A stretch of DNA of 64,000 bases from Vibrio cortegadensis. Lineage in GTDB: Bacteria; Pseudomonadota; Gammaproteobacteria; Enterobacterales; Vibrionaceae. Within the stretch, counting starts at the first letter, position 1. The number at the start of each line of letters is the position of its first letter. The translations under genes were made by a program, and so were the position numbers. A model generated the notes under the pieces. It did not search any database, had not been told where the DNA came from, and saw only the letters and a program-made list of their open reading frames with translations. The stretch is from NCBI RefSeq assembly GCF_024347395.1, contig NZ_AP025473.1, positions 682,001-746,000 on the forward strand. Direction: 5' to 3'. Below, piece by piece: positions 1 to 8,765 of this stretch.

Positions 1-2
1 AA

Positions 3-182
3 GAAGCGATTCGATTAGCGCATCAGTTATACATTATTCAAGGTACTCCTGCTTTTGCGCAATCATTGAACATTGCCGATATTTTGTCTGTTCCTGACTC
101 TGAAATGCCAAGAAAGTTTGATTCCAATTGTGCTCAGTTACAGCAGTGCATTATCGATCAGTTGGAGAGTGATTATGAATAG
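3..182 (+). CDS. Thiamin-precursor ABC transporter ATP-binding protein (ThiZ-like), 3' end only
   Basis: Only the last 59 codons lie in the window; the frame is open from base 3 to the TAG at 180-182. The visible tail (EAIRLAHQLYIIQGTPAF and onward) fits the region after the H-loop of a nitrate/taurine-type importer ATPase, but no Walker or signature motif is inside the window. The call rests mainly on context: the stop overlaps the start of the permease by 8 bases (ATGAATAG), and a substrate-binding protein and thiamin genes follow. It would energise uptake of a thiamin pyrimidine. Identity as ThiZ is inferred from neighbours. Confidence 0.7.
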   Translation, partial: EAIRLAHQLYIIQGTPAFAQSLNIADILSVPDSEMPRKFDSNCAQLQQCIIDQLESDYE

Positions 183-972
183 TTCGGCTCAACTAAGATT
201 GGTATCCAGACGTCTTCTTGATAACCGTCACCTTCCTCATCAGCTGTTGCGAATGCTGTTTTCTGGGCTGGTTATCGTTGGGCTTTGGCAAGCGATAGTG
301 GTGATTTTTGAGACCCCTCCTTTTATTCTGCCAGCCCCGTTAGATGTTTTTAATAGCTTAATTCAACGCTCTGACGTATTGGCTAAACATACCTTCGTTA
401 CAGCGCAAGAGATCATTTTAGGCCTACTTTTAGGGCTTTCTATGGGGTTGTTATTTGCGTTACAGATGTTGTTATTTAAACCAGTAAAACGTTGGTTACT
501 CCCAATTCTCATTGCTAGCCAAGCCATTCCAGTATTCGCGATTGCTCCCGTTCTTATGCTGTGGCTTGGCTATGGCATTGCATCAAAAATCGTCATGGCG
601 GCGTTGATCATTTTTTTCCCTGTGACGACATGCTGCTATGACGGATTACGTAACACTCCTGTTGGCTATCTTGATTTGGCTAAAACCATGGGCGCAACCA
701 AATGGCAAATGTTACGCCATATTCAATTGCCTGCTTCGCTGCCTACTTTAGGTTCCGGCATTCGAGTAGCTGTGGTAATTGCCCCGATTGGCGCGGTTGC
801 GGGAGAGTGGGTGGGATCAAGTGAAGGTTTGGGTTATCTGATGTTACAAACCAATGCTCGGATGATGATAGATGACATGTTTGCTGCACTGTTTGTGCTT
901 TCAGCGTTGTCTGTCTCACTCTATTTCTGTGCCGATTTCATTTTGAAGAAACTGATCCCGTGGGAAGTGTGA
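175..972 (+). CDS. thiX: ABC transporter permease for thiamin pyrimidine precursor (ThiX-like)
   Basis: 265-residue inner-membrane permease of the binding-protein-dependent family with about six hydrophobic segments. The cytoplasmic coupling (EAA) loop is clear: DLAKTMGATKWQMLRHIQLP, around residues 165-185. I start at ATG 175, whose start overlaps the upstream ATPase stop; a longer open frame back to 73 lies inside the ATPase gene. The substrate-binding protein follows after about 150 bases. Members of this family import taurine, sulfonates, nitrate or pyrimidines. Assignment to thiamin-pyrimidine uptake comes from the adjacent NMT1-type binding protein, tenA and thiM. Confidence 0.82.
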   Translation: MNSSAQLRLVSRRLLDNRHLPHQLLRMLFSGLVIVGLWQAIVVIFETPPFILPAPLDVFNSLIQRSDVLAKHTFVTAQEIILGLLLGLSMGLLFALQMLLFKPVKRWLLPILIASQAIPVFAIAPVLMLWLGYGIASKIVMAALIIFFPVTTCCYDGLRNTPVGYLDLAKTMGATKWQMLRHIQLPASLPTLGSGIRVAVVIAPIGAVAGEWVGSSEGLGYLMLQTNARMMIDDMFAALFVLSALSVSLYFCADFILKKLIPWEV

Positions 973-1119
973 TCCCCATTATGTGCGATTCAAGGAGCGT
1001 GCATCATCGGAATATGAGCCGATAGAGCAGCGGTTTGAAAACTTATTACAACAAAAAAATGAATGAGCTAAGCCGCTCATGAATAGATTACCAATATGGA
1101 AATACAAGAAGGAAAAACA

Positions 1120-2082
1120 GTGAAAAAGAAAACGATTATGAGTGCTATTGCACTTGCGACTACATTGCTTTCTGTGAACGTTCAAGCTGACGAGAACGTT
1201 GAAGTTAAGCCGCTGACATTGATGCTTGATTGGTTTGTGAATCCAAACCACGGCCCGATTGTGATTGCGAAAGAGCGAGGATATTTTGCACAGCAAGGCT
1301 TAAAAGTCGAGATACAGGAGCCTGCTGATCCAAGTACACCACCTAAGCTCGTTGCAGCTAATAAAGTGGATTTAGCTATTTCATATCAGCCTAATTTAAC
1401 CATTGATGTCGCGGCGGGCTTGCCACTTATTCGCGCTTCAACCTTGATTGCCACGCCATTGAATACGCTGATGGTGCTCGACAATAACAAGATTGATGAC
1501 ATGTCTGATCTTAAAGGGAAGAAGATAGGAATCGCGATTGCGGGTAATGAAGAAGCGACGATTGGCACCATGCTGCAAACTCGTGGTGTGAGCTATAAAG
1601 ATGTAGAGATCATCAACGTTGGGTGGGCATTATCTTCGTCATTAGCCGCAGGAAAAGTGGATGCGATTTGGGGCGGTTTACGCAACTTTGAAACCAATCA
1701 GTTGGCATTAGAGGGTTATCAATCGAAAGCGTTTTTCCCCGAAGAACATGGTGTGCCGACTTATGATGAATTGGTATTTGTCGCGAATGCAAACACTTAC
1801 GATAAAGAAGTAATAAAAGCATTCAATAAAGCCTTAGAGCAAGCCACGGTTTATATCGTCAATCATCCTCAAGAGTCTTGGAAGCAGTTCGTCGCTTATG
1901 CGCCAGACACGCTCAATAATGAACTGAATAAGCGCGCGTGGAACGATACGTTAAACCGTTTTGCGCTGCGACCATCCGCTGTTGATTTGAAGCGTTACGA
2001 CGATTATGCGCAGTTTATGTATTCGCAAAATATCATCCAATCTCTGCCTAAAGCGAAAGATTACGTACCCACTTTTGAGTAA
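1120..2082 (+). CDS. thiY: Periplasmic pyrimidine-binding protein, NMT1/THI5-like (ThiY-like)
   Basis: Substrate-binding protein of an ABC importer. It has a signal peptide (VKKKTIMSAIALATTLLSVNVQA, cut before DE) and the NMT1/THI5 opening LTLMLDWFVNPNHGPIVIAK, followed by the PPKLVAANKVDLAISYQP segment typical of the fold. A GTG start at 1120 is preferred over ATG 1096 because AAGAAGGA lies 7-8 bases upstream and the product then begins directly with a classic signal peptide (320 residues). ThiY homologues bind formylamino-pyrimidine, a breakdown product of thiamin. TenA, encoded next, acts on such pyrimidines, which supports this substrate. The exact ligand is inferred. Confidence 0.85.
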   Translation: MKKKTIMSAIALATTLLSVNVQADENVEVKPLTLMLDWFVNPNHGPIVIAKERGYFAQQGLKVEIQEPADPSTPPKLVAANKVDLAISYQPNLTIDVAAGLPLIRASTLIATPLNTLMVLDNNKIDDMSDLKGKKIGIAIAGNEEATIGTMLQTRGVSYKDVEIINVGWALSSSLAAGKVDAIWGGLRNFETNQLALEGYQSKAFFPEEHGVPTYDELVFVANANTYDKEVIKAFNKALEQATVYIVNHPQESWKQFVAYAPDTLNNELNKRAWNDTLNRFALRPSAVDLKRYDDYAQFMYSQNIIQSLPKAKDYVPTFE

Positions 2083-2133
2083 TCCCATTTTCTGTTCGCA
2101 ATCAATCATCATTAAAAATAGTGAGAAATCTCG

Positions 2134-2838
2134 ATGAATCATCAAGATCTAATCAAGGCATGCCAAGAGGATTGGGACGCTTATACCAAGCATTCGTTTG
2201 TTCAACAGTTAGGACGTGGTTCCTTACATGCAGACTGTTACCTGCATTATCTAAAGCAAGATTTTCTATTTTTGAAGCAGTACGCTCGTGCATACGCATT
2301 GGCGATTTATAAGGCTCGAACTTTAGCGGATATGCGCAAAGCTCTGCCTAGTGTTCATGCGCTGCTTGATTCAGAAATTGCTCACCATGTCAGTTATTGC
2401 GCTAATTGGGGATTGACGGAAACGGATTTAGAAGCGGAACCGGAAGATGTTGCAACTGTGGCTTATACCCGCTACGTACTCGATGCAGGAATGTCGGGTG
2501 ATATTGTCGATCTTTATGCGGCTTTGGCACCGTGCTCACTCGGCTATGCACTCATTGGTCGACAATTGATGGCTAGTGAGAAAACGGTATTAGAAGGTAA
2601 CCCTTATGCCAGTTGGATAGAGCTTTATAGCGGAGATGAATTCCAACAAGGTGTCGCTAAAGGTGCGCAGCATGTTGATGAATTACTGGCTGATATCGAT
2701 ATTAACAGTGAACGTGGACGTCGTTTAATTGATGTTTTCAAAACCGCCACACGGATGGAAATTGCTTTTTGGCAGCAAGGCTTAGACGCAAAAACATGTG
2801 AGCAGATACAAGAAAAAACAGTTGAGATGAATCTATGA
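2134..2838 (+). CDS. tenA: Aminopyrimidine aminohydrolase / thiaminase II (TenA)
   Basis: 234-residue all-helical TenA protein, normal length. Expected active-site residues are present: Asp43 in KQDFLFLKQYARAYA, Cys134 in LAPCSLGYALIG, and Glu209 in ATRMEIAFW. It hydrolyses 4-amino-5-aminomethyl-2-methylpyrimidine to the hydroxymethyl form and so salvages pyrimidine from degraded thiamin in the cytoplasm. It sits between the pyrimidine importer and thiM, and its stop overlaps the thiM start by 4 bases (ATGA), implying translational coupling. The start has only a weak ribosome-binding site (GTGAGAAA). Confidence 0.95.
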   Translation: MNHQDLIKACQEDWDAYTKHSFVQQLGRGSLHADCYLHYLKQDFLFLKQYARAYALAIYKARTLADMRKALPSVHALLDSEIAHHVSYCANWGLTETDLEAEPEDVATVAYTRYVLDAGMSGDIVDLYAALAPCSLGYALIGRQLMASEKTVLEGNPYASWIELYSGDEFQQGVAKGAQHVDELLADIDINSERGRRLIDVFKTATRMEIAFWQQGLDAKTCEQIQEKTVEMNL

Positions 2839-3620
2839 ATGCAGAACAAATAGTAAAGGCGCTTGATGCCTTACGCGAACATAAACCATTAGTGCTGAAC
2901 ATTACCAATTACGTGGTGATGAATAATACTGCAAATGCGCTTTTGGCTATTGGAGCTTCGCCCATTATGGCTCATTCACGCCAAGAAATGGCAGAGATGA
3001 TGTCGTTCTCTGGGGCGTTAGTTATTAATATCGGTACGTTAGACAGCGTTTGGATTGAACGAATGTTATTTGCTGTTGAGCAAGCTAATACACACCAAAA
3101 AGTCGTGGTTCTTGATCCTGTTGGCTGTGGAGCAAGTGGATTGCGCACTGATATTTCTCGTCAAATAGCACAAAAGGCTAAGAAGTTAATCATTCGTGGT
3201 AATGCTTCTGAAATCATCGCGTTGGCGGGTGAAGAGGGACAAAGTAAAGGTGTCGATGCGCTAGACAGCAGTGATGCGGCATTAGGGGCGGCGCATTATC
3301 TCGTTGAAACCTACCAGTGCAGTGTTGTGGTTTCTGGTGCGACAGATTATATCATCACTCCAAAAGGTCAAACGCAACTAAATAATGGCGACGCAATGAT
3401 GCCGTATGTGACGGGAATGGGATGCACGCTAACCGCGCTGACTGGCGCTTTTGCTGCTGTTGGTGATGAGTCTGGCGTTGCCGCTGCTGCGATATTAGGT
3501 GTAGCAGGTGAAATTGCGGCTGAGCAATCGAAAGGCCCGGGAAGTTTACAGGTTAATTTGCTCGATAATTTGTATCAGATGGATGGCGCAACACTGATTG
3601 AGCGCTTGAAAATGTCTTAA
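2835..3620 (+). CDS. thiM: Hydroxyethylthiazole kinase (ThiM)
   Basis: 261 residues, the usual ThiM length. It phosphorylates 4-methyl-5-(2-hydroxyethyl)thiazole with ATP, supplying the thiazole half for ThiE. Visible family features are VLNITNYVVMNNTANALLAIGASPIMAHS at the N-terminus, VVLDPVGCGA at 91-100, and the catalytic Cys197 in TGMGCTLTALTGAF. Its ATG overlaps the tenA stop (ATGA). A terminator-like hairpin follows directly at 3641-3671, so the importer-tenA-thiM unit probably ends here. Confidence 0.97.
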   Translation: MNAEQIVKALDALREHKPLVLNITNYVVMNNTANALLAIGASPIMAHSRQEMAEMMSFSGALVINIGTLDSVWIERMLFAVEQANTHQKVVVLDPVGCGASGLRTDISRQIAQKAKKLIIRGNASEIIALAGEEGQSKGVDALDSSDAALGAAHYLVETYQCSVVVSGATDYIITPKGQTQLNNGDAMMPYVTGMGCTLTALTGAFAAVGDESGVAAAAILGVAGEIAAEQSKGPGSLQVNLLDNLYQMDGATLIERLKMS

Positions 3621-3640
3621 TCAGAATGTTCAGCGATGAT

Positions 3641-3671
3641 AAAAGTCAGTCTCAAATGATTCTGGCTTTTT
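3641..3671 (+). terminator. Rho-independent terminator after thiM
   Basis: Nine-base-pair stem AAAAGTCAG / CTGGCTTTT (one G-U pair) around a 12-base loop, ending in a run of T. It lies between thiM and thiE and would separate them or attenuate read-through. Confidence 0.65.
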
Positions 3672-3723
3672 GATTGAGTTTAAAATAAGTGGAAGCTGAT
3701 CTTAAAAACAAGGCGAAATAACA

Positions 3724-4341
3724 ATGAATCCCTACCGTTTATATTTAGTCACCGATGATCAACAAGATATCGACACATTGAAGCATGTCGTTGAACAGGC
3801 GGTTGCTGGTGGCGTAACCATGATTCAAGTGCGTGAAAAGCATGGAGATATACAGTCATTTATTCAACGGGCTCAAGCAGTAAAAACTGTGCTCGAAGGA
3901 ACCAATGTCCCTCTTATTATTAATGACCGGGTTGATGTGGCACTTGCTGTGGATGCTGATGGGGTTCACCTCGGGCAATCTGATATGCCCGTTAAGATCG
4001 CAAGGCAACTAATAGGAAAGGATAAGATACTCGGGCTGTCGGTTGAAAATGAGCAGCAGTTACAAGAGTCACAATCATTGCCCATTGATTACATTGGTTT
4101 AAGTGCTATTTTTTCCACACCGACCAAAACCAATATCAATAAAGAGTGGGGAATTAGTGGATTAGCTCAGGCCGTGAGCAAAAGTGCATTACCGATTGTT
4201 GCGATTGGTGGGCTTAATTCAGACAACCTTGATGCGGTCGTGGCGACCAAGGTTGCCGGTATCGCGCTAGTTTCTGCTATTTGTCATGCTGGCTCTCCCA
4301 AACAATCTGCTCAAGAGTTATTAGCACAAATTGGAATCTAG
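3724..4341 (+). CDS. thiE: Thiamine phosphate synthase (ThiE)
   Basis: 205-residue TIM-barrel enzyme joining HMP pyrophosphate to thiazole phosphate to give thiamin phosphate. Diagnostic segments are YLVTDDQ, GGVTMIQVREK, PLIINDRVDVALAVDADGVHLGQ, IGLSAIFSTPTKT and the phosphate-binding IVAIGGLNSDN. AAGGCGAAATAAC precedes the ATG. It lies 103 bases after thiM, beyond a terminator-like hairpin, so it may have its own promoter or be read at reduced level. ThiD, which makes HMP pyrophosphate, is not in the window. Confidence 0.96.
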   Translation: MNPYRLYLVTDDQQDIDTLKHVVEQAVAGGVTMIQVREKHGDIQSFIQRAQAVKTVLEGTNVPLIINDRVDVALAVDADGVHLGQSDMPVKIARQLIGKDKILGLSVENEQQLQESQSLPIDYIGLSAIFSTPTKTNINKEWGISGLAQAVSKSALPIVAIGGLNSDNLDAVVATKVAGIALVSAICHAGSPKQSAQELLAQIGI

Positions 4342-4464
4342 CCTAAGTGAGCAAGATTGTGTTTTTCAGGTCAATATTACTGCAATTGTGAGCTCATAAC
4401 TTGCAACTCATCGGATCAGGCATTATTACTTGAATACAGGAAAACATAATAAGGTGAATTTGGA

Positions 4465-5904
4465 ATGAACGCGCAAGCACAGATTGATAATGTACAGGTG
4501 AGTGATGGTTCGCTAGAGGTGTCTTCGCTTGAGCGTCACTTTTCTGATCTTACTCAAGCTTATCAAGACAATTGCTACCCAGATAAGCAGGTGAGAATCG
4601 AAACACTACAGCAACTAAAGGCTAATGTGCTAAAAAGCCGTCCCGCGTTGATAGAGGCTTTATCTGAGGATTATGGTTTCCGTAGCTCCTTTGATTCTAT
4701 GGTGTGCGATCTTATGCCTGCCATTCAACATATCAATTACACCATTAAGAAATTACCAAAGTGGATGAAACCTTCTCGTCGTCATGCTGGATTACTACTT
4801 ACTCCATCTACAGTAAGTGTTCACTATCAGCCATTGGGTGTTGTTGGCGTTATTGTTCCGTGGAACTTCCCGATTGTGTTAAGTATTGCGCCTATAGTTA
4901 CAGCGTTAGCGGCGGGCAACCGAGTGATGGTGAAATTAAGTGAATTCACACCTTCAACCAATCAAGTGTTGCGTTCAATCTTTAAATCTTTTCCTGATCA
5001 AGTGGTTTTGATTGAAGGGGATGGCGCTATTGCCGCTGAATTCAGTCGTTTGCCGTTCAACCATTTGCTGTTTACGGGTTCGACAGCGGTTGGACGATTA
5101 GTGGCAAAAGCCGCGGCAGAGCACTTAACGCCGATTACTTTAGAGTTAGGTGGGAAATCGCCAACCATTATCGGTGAAGATGCCGATTTAAAAAGTGCCG
5201 TTGATGCGATTATGTTTGGTAAATCGAGTAATGCAGGTCAGATTTGTGTCGCCCCTGATTATATCTTTGTGCCTGATGGAAAGCAGAATGAGTTTATTGA
5301 GATCTACAAACAACGTTTCTTAAAGGCGTTTAAAGAGAAAAAAGGGCGCAGAGAGATAACGAACATTATCAACCAAGCACAATTTGCACGATTGAACTCC
5401 TACCTTGAAGATGCAAAAAACAGGGGCGCGACGATCACGACGATTGAAGGTGAATTGAGTGAAGCTCGTCAGATGTGGCCGCACTTTGTTACTGATGTCG
5501 ATGATTCAATGCTACTGATGCAAGACGAAATTTTTGGACCAATATTGCCAATTATGACCTATAAAAATGTGGATGAGTGCATTACATACATTAATCGTCA
5601 TCAGCGGCCCCTTGCTCTGTATCTAATGAGCAGCGATAAGGAGCTTCAAAGCCGAGTGCTGAATAGTACGCACAGTGGTGGGGTAGCGATAAACGATGCC
5701 ATTTTGCAAGTTGCGGCAGACGATGCACCATTTGGTGGTATCGGTGAGTCCGGTATTGGGAGTTACCACGGAATTGAAGGCTTCCATGCATTTTCAAATG
5801 CAAAAACAGTACTGAAAACGCCAGCTTGGTTACCGAGAAGCCACTGGATGCTGACTCAGAAAAAGTTATTGTCTAAATTAATTAAGACTCTGTTTTTGCG
5901 ATAA
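4465..5904 (+). CDS. calB: Coniferyl-aldehyde-dehydrogenase-type NAD(P)+ aldehyde dehydrogenase
   Basis: 479-residue class-3-like aldehyde dehydrogenase. The active site is complete: Asn134 in VPWNFPIV, general base Glu227 in LELGGKSP, and nucleophile Cys261 in NAGQICVAPDY. The substitution pattern (SNAGQICVAPDYIFVP, FGGIGESGIGSYHG) and length match the coniferyl aldehyde dehydrogenase group, which oxidises aryl or long-chain aldehydes to acids. AAGGTGAATTTGG precedes the ATG. It stands alone, convergent with the acetyltransferase at 5931. Substrate in this organism is unknown; a fatty-aldehyde role is equally possible. Confidence 0.85.
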   Translation: MNAQAQIDNVQVSDGSLEVSSLERHFSDLTQAYQDNCYPDKQVRIETLQQLKANVLKSRPALIEALSEDYGFRSSFDSMVCDLMPAIQHINYTIKKLPKWMKPSRRHAGLLLTPSTVSVHYQPLGVVGVIVPWNFPIVLSIAPIVTALAAGNRVMVKLSEFTPSTNQVLRSIFKSFPDQVVLIEGDGAIAAEFSRLPFNHLLFTGSTAVGRLVAKAAAEHLTPITLELGGKSPTIIGEDADLKSAVDAIMFGKSSNAGQICVAPDYIFVPDGKQNEFIEIYKQRFLKAFKEKKGRREITNIINQAQFARLNSYLEDAKNRGATITTIEGELSEARQMWPHFVTDVDDSMLLMQDEIFGPILPIMTYKNVDECITYINRHQRPLALYLMSSDKELQSRVLNSTHSGGVAINDAILQVAADDAPFGGIGESGIGSYHGIEGFHAFSNAKTVLKTPAWLPRSHWMLTQKKLLSKLIKTLFLR

Positions 5905-5930
5905 TAAGGTTCGACTTTGGTGACAGGTGA

Positions 5931-6467
5931 TTAAGGACTTGTCAGAGATAGGCGGTAGTCAAAGCAATCTAATACTTGGTCTTGAACTAAAGTAAATTCT
6001 TCTTTGATTCCCGCTTTCACAAAGCCGTTTTTTTCCAGCACGCGTTGTGAGGCAAGGTTTTCAACGGATGCAAAAGCAGCCAACTGTTTAAGTTGAAGGT
6101 GATTTGTTGCATGTTCAATGAGTAAACGAGTCGCTTGACTGGCAATACCTTGATGACAAAAATTCTGCCCGATGCGATAGCCTATTGCGCCACGCTTAGT
6201 GACGTGTTCGATAAAGTGAATGTTGGCTCGTCCACAAATCTTTCCATGTTGGTCAATGATCAATGTTGGATACATCAAGTTCTGCTCATATTGGGATAAG
6301 CAGTGCCTTATATGCTCTTCGAGTCCCCTTCGTGTATAAAACTCGTCCCCTCTCGAATCAATAAATTGCTCAAACCAGTCTCTGTTGTCTAACTCAAATT
6401 CTAATAAACTTTTAACATCGTGTTTGTCCAGAAGGCGGAGGGCAATTTGTGAGTGATTTTGGCTCAT
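5931..6467 (-). CDS. GNAT-family N-acetyltransferase (RimJ/RimL type)
   Basis: 178-residue acetyltransferase. The acetyl-CoA-binding signature is RIGQNFCHQGIASQATRLLIEH (around 97-118), followed by LKQLAAFASVENLASQRVLEKNGFVKAG, the motif B region of the RimJ/RimL branch. The substrate may be a protein N-terminus or a small amine; nothing nearby points to one. It follows the secreted protein gene on the same strand after an 80-base gap holding a strong hairpin, so it is probably transcribed separately. Confidence 0.85.
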   Translation of the reverse strand: MSQNHSQIALRLLDKHDVKSLLEFELDNRDWFEQFIDSRGDEFYTRRGLEEHIRHCLSQYEQNLMYPTLIIDQHGKICGRANIHFIEHVTKRGAIGYRIGQNFCHQGIASQATRLLIEHATNHLQLKQLAAFASVENLASQRVLEKNGFVKAGIKEEFTLVQDQVLDCFDYRLSLTSP

Positions 6468-6499
6468 AATGGTTCTAACTCTGAATGATAATTGGTTGT

Positions 6500-6526
6500 G
6501 CCCTGAGCTACTTAATGGCTCAGGGC
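6500..6526 (-). terminator. Strong hairpin between exported-protein gene and acetyltransferase gene
   Basis: Perfect 9-bp stem GCCCTGAGC / GCTCAGGGC with a 9-base loop, placed 20-46 bases after the stop of the minus-strand gene ending at 6546. No clear T-run follows, so it may be a transcript-end stabiliser and not a simple terminator. Confidence 0.45.
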
Positions 6527-6545
6527 GTCCATTTATTCTAGCTTA

Positions 6546-7649
6546 TTAGTGAGTTATGTCTTGCTCTAAACCAAAAGGCAAGCGTTTAAAGACTTGAGGT
6601 TGCTTGAGGAAGGTCGGCGCTTCATTGGTTTTCTGCCAGTCGAGCAGCATAATGGCGAGAACATTACGGTGTTCACCATAGCTCAGATCAAAGTCACCCG
6701 TGACCGATGGAATCATACCTTTCTCTTTATCGATTGAAGCTTGAATGGCTTTGCGGGTTTTGTATACCACTGGATCATCTTCTAATCCCGCAAGTAAGAA
6801 TGTGATCCCCACTTCGGCTATGACATCTTCTTTTGCTCGCAACAAAATAGTGTCGATGTGTGTTCGGAAATAGTCGTAGATCCATTGGTGATCTTGTTCA
6901 TTTACTTGGTGCTGGTAATACTCCGAGTCACCGAAAATAATATGAGTCATGCCGTACAGCTTATTGTCATATTGCTGTTTTGATAGCTTTTTATCATTGG
7001 CATCAGGGTAGGTTTTCCTAAAGGAATCCGCGAATGCTTCAACGACATCTTGTTCGCCAAGTTGACGTAACCAATAGACTTGGTTAGCCAGTTGAGCAGC
7101 CCACGCTTTAATCATCTCTTCATTGGTCGCATAGTGGCTGAAATCATATCGACGAATCACTTGGCGCAGTTTTTTATCGTCGCGGTGCTGTAAACCATAT
7201 TCATTTGCCCGAGCCATTGAACCTAATAGGTCGACCCCTAAATACAGATATTCAGGCATATGCTTGGTTGCGGTATAACGGCGCATGCTGCGCTCATCAT
7301 CATCCCCTACGTAACCAGAAAGACGTTTTTCTGAATATAGGATGATCTGTTCAGGCGTATGTACTTCCGTTGAAAAATGGTTGAGTCGGCTTGCAACACG
7401 CGCGAGGTCGCTCCATATTGCCGCAGAATATTTATCATCTAAGGTTTGACGGAACATACGTAAACCGTAGTGCCCTTCTTTGAATGCTGGAAGTGTAAAA
7501 AGCTCAGGTTCGTAAGTGTTGCGAATGATTTGGGCAGACTGTTCAAACTCAATATCGGTAATACGTGATGATTCAGCTGCGCTGCTATAGGCACTAAAAA
7601 AAGTAGAAGTACTGAGTAAAATACAGAGTGTGATTTTGGAAAGTGTCAT
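6546..7649 (-). CDS. Exported protein of unknown function (possibly DUF3541-like)
   Basis: 367 residues with a clear signal peptide (MTLSKITLCILLSTSTFFSAYSSAAES). The mature part is helical and rich in charged and aromatic residues (YLYLGVDLLGSMARANEYGL, KAWAAQLANQVYWLRQLGEQD, GMIPSVTGDFDLSYGEHRNVLAIMLLDW), suggesting an alpha/alpha repeat fold, but I see no catalytic motif I can name. It resembles Vibrio periplasmic proteins annotated only as a domain of unknown function; DUF3541 is my best guess from memory and is unverified. It is monocistronic, with a terminal hairpin at 6500-6526. Confidence 0.75.
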   Translation of the reverse strand: MTLSKITLCILLSTSTFFSAYSSAAESSRITDIEFEQSAQIIRNTYEPELFTLPAFKEGHYGLRMFRQTLDDKYSAAIWSDLARVASRLNHFSTEVHTPEQIILYSEKRLSGYVGDDDERSMRRYTATKHMPEYLYLGVDLLGSMARANEYGLQHRDDKKLRQVIRRYDFSHYATNEEMIKAWAAQLANQVYWLRQLGEQDVVEAFADSFRKTYPDANDKKLSKQQYDNKLYGMTHIIFGDSEYYQHQVNEQDHQWIYDYFRTHIDTILLRAKEDVIAEVGITFLLAGLEDDPVVYKTRKAIQASIDKEKGMIPSVTGDFDLSYGEHRNVLAIMLLDWQKTNEAPTFLKQPQVFKRLPFGLEQDITH

Positions 7650-7798
7650 TTGATGAGTCCTGCCATTACGGGAGGCTAACTATATCAGTTCATTGATGAA
7701 TATATGTAAAAACTAGGTCAAGGATAGGTGAGGTTTATATATTCGCAGCAGCACCAGGAGGGTGCTTCTCCAAAATGAAGAAGCTCTCTAATTTTCCA

Positions 7799-8275
7799 CT
7801 ATTTTCGCACGGGTTTACTGCCGAGTGCGCTGAGCACCACCATGATTAGTAGAGGCAAGGCGTTCGAAATACCAATGATCATCTCTTTAGTGGCTTCATT
7901 TTGATAGGCCGCAGTTATTCTACCTACATCCAAATTCTGAGCTGCTAAAGTGGTCATTGTCGGCATCATCGGAAAGAGAAAAAAAATAGCGTTGATGGTT
8001 AAAAATGCCATACAGCCGTATTGAACTTTTAGCCACAGTGGCTTGATTACATAGTTTTTTGATTCCACAAGGGTTGCTGTAATCTTCATCAATAATCCGG
8101 GAAGAATCAAAATATAGGCACTTTTCTCTTTATAAAGCGCCGTATAATGGATGGCATGTAAATTGTTGTGATCTAAAACATTTGCGATGACGATATGGGA
8201 TAAGATGCCACCAACATACATAATGATCCCAACAAGAAATATGAGTTCAACGACTTTGTGCTTGTTTACCTGCAT
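7799..8275 (-). CDS. Four-helix inner-membrane protein of unknown function, paired with cytochrome c
   Basis: 158 residues with about four hydrophobic segments (roughly 9-31, 50-68, 85-105 and 132-152) and few charges between them. I do not recognise a family. It starts 10 bases after the stop of the cytochrome c gene on the same strand, so the two are almost certainly co-transcribed. His27 (SHIVIAN) and His42 (HAIHYTALY) lie near predicted helix ends, but there is no haem-binding pattern I would claim. A role as membrane partner or quinol-linked component for the cytochrome is inference only. Confidence 0.7.
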   Translation of the reverse strand: MQVNKHKVVELIFLVGIIMYVGGILSHIVIANVLDHNNLHAIHYTALYKEKSAYILILPGLLMKITATLVESKNYVIKPLWLKVQYGCMAFLTINAIFFLFPMMPTMTTLAAQNLDVGRITAAYQNEATKEMIIGISNALPLLIMVVLSALGSKPVRK

Positions 8276-8285
8276 GATCCACTCC

Positions 8286-8717
8286 TTACCAGCGTGATCG
8301 GTAGCTACGATGACAGCTATTGCATGTGTCTTGTGCTTGTTCTAATCCGTTTTTTGCAGCGCTGATATCTTGCCTCTTGCTGGCTTGATATAAGTCTTTG
8401 AATCCTTGATCCATTTCCATCATGCGCTGATTAAACTTTTCAGGTTTTTCCCAAATAGCTTTTTTTGCTTTGCTGTTTTCACTGCTGCCTTCAGGAAAGA
8501 GAGCCCGTAGTTGAGTGCTATGGCGGGTTAACTCTTCACTTATGGTTACCACTTCAGTCCAATCAGGCTTGTCTTTGTCTAATTCTTCTTCAAGTTGCTC
8601 TGCTTTGTTTTCAATGGAAGAAAAAGAGTGCTGTCTCGTATCAATAATATCTTGGCTACTTTGAGTGCTTGCAAAAGCAGGTAGAGCGACAAGTAATGCA
8701 ATTGTTAGCATTTTCAT
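8286..8717 (-). CDS. Class II (cytochrome c'-type) monohaem cytochrome c
   Basis: 143 residues. Signal peptide MKMLTIALLVALPAFAS sends it to the periplasm. The only haem-c site, Cys132-Asn-Ser-Cys135-His136, lies 8 residues from the C-terminus, and the rest is a helical bundle; that placement is the hallmark of class II cytochromes (c'/c-556). It starts divergently from cytochrome b561 at 8899, with a large inverted repeat between them, and is followed by the membrane protein at 7799-8275. Class II cytochromes carry electrons or bind NO; which applies here cannot be read from sequence. Confidence 0.9.
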   Translation of the reverse strand: MKMLTIALLVALPAFASTQSSQDIIDTRQHSFSSIENKAEQLEEELDKDKPDWTEVVTISEELTRHSTQLRALFPEGSSENSKAKKAIWEKPEKFNQRMMEMDQGFKDLYQASKRQDISAAKNGLEQAQDTCNSCHRSYRSRW

Positions 8718-8765
8718 ATGTATTCCTATTATGGTTTTTCGTTGATGACCTCTGTCGATGAAGGT

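Noticed and set aside
979..1296. 105-residue minus-strand frame over the thiY start
   Set aside because: Antisense shadow of the signal peptide region; Cys/His-rich random composition.
3621..3723. Possible TPP riboswitch in front of thiE
   Set aside because: No CUGAGA-type thi-box motif seen; only a terminator-like hairpin is present.
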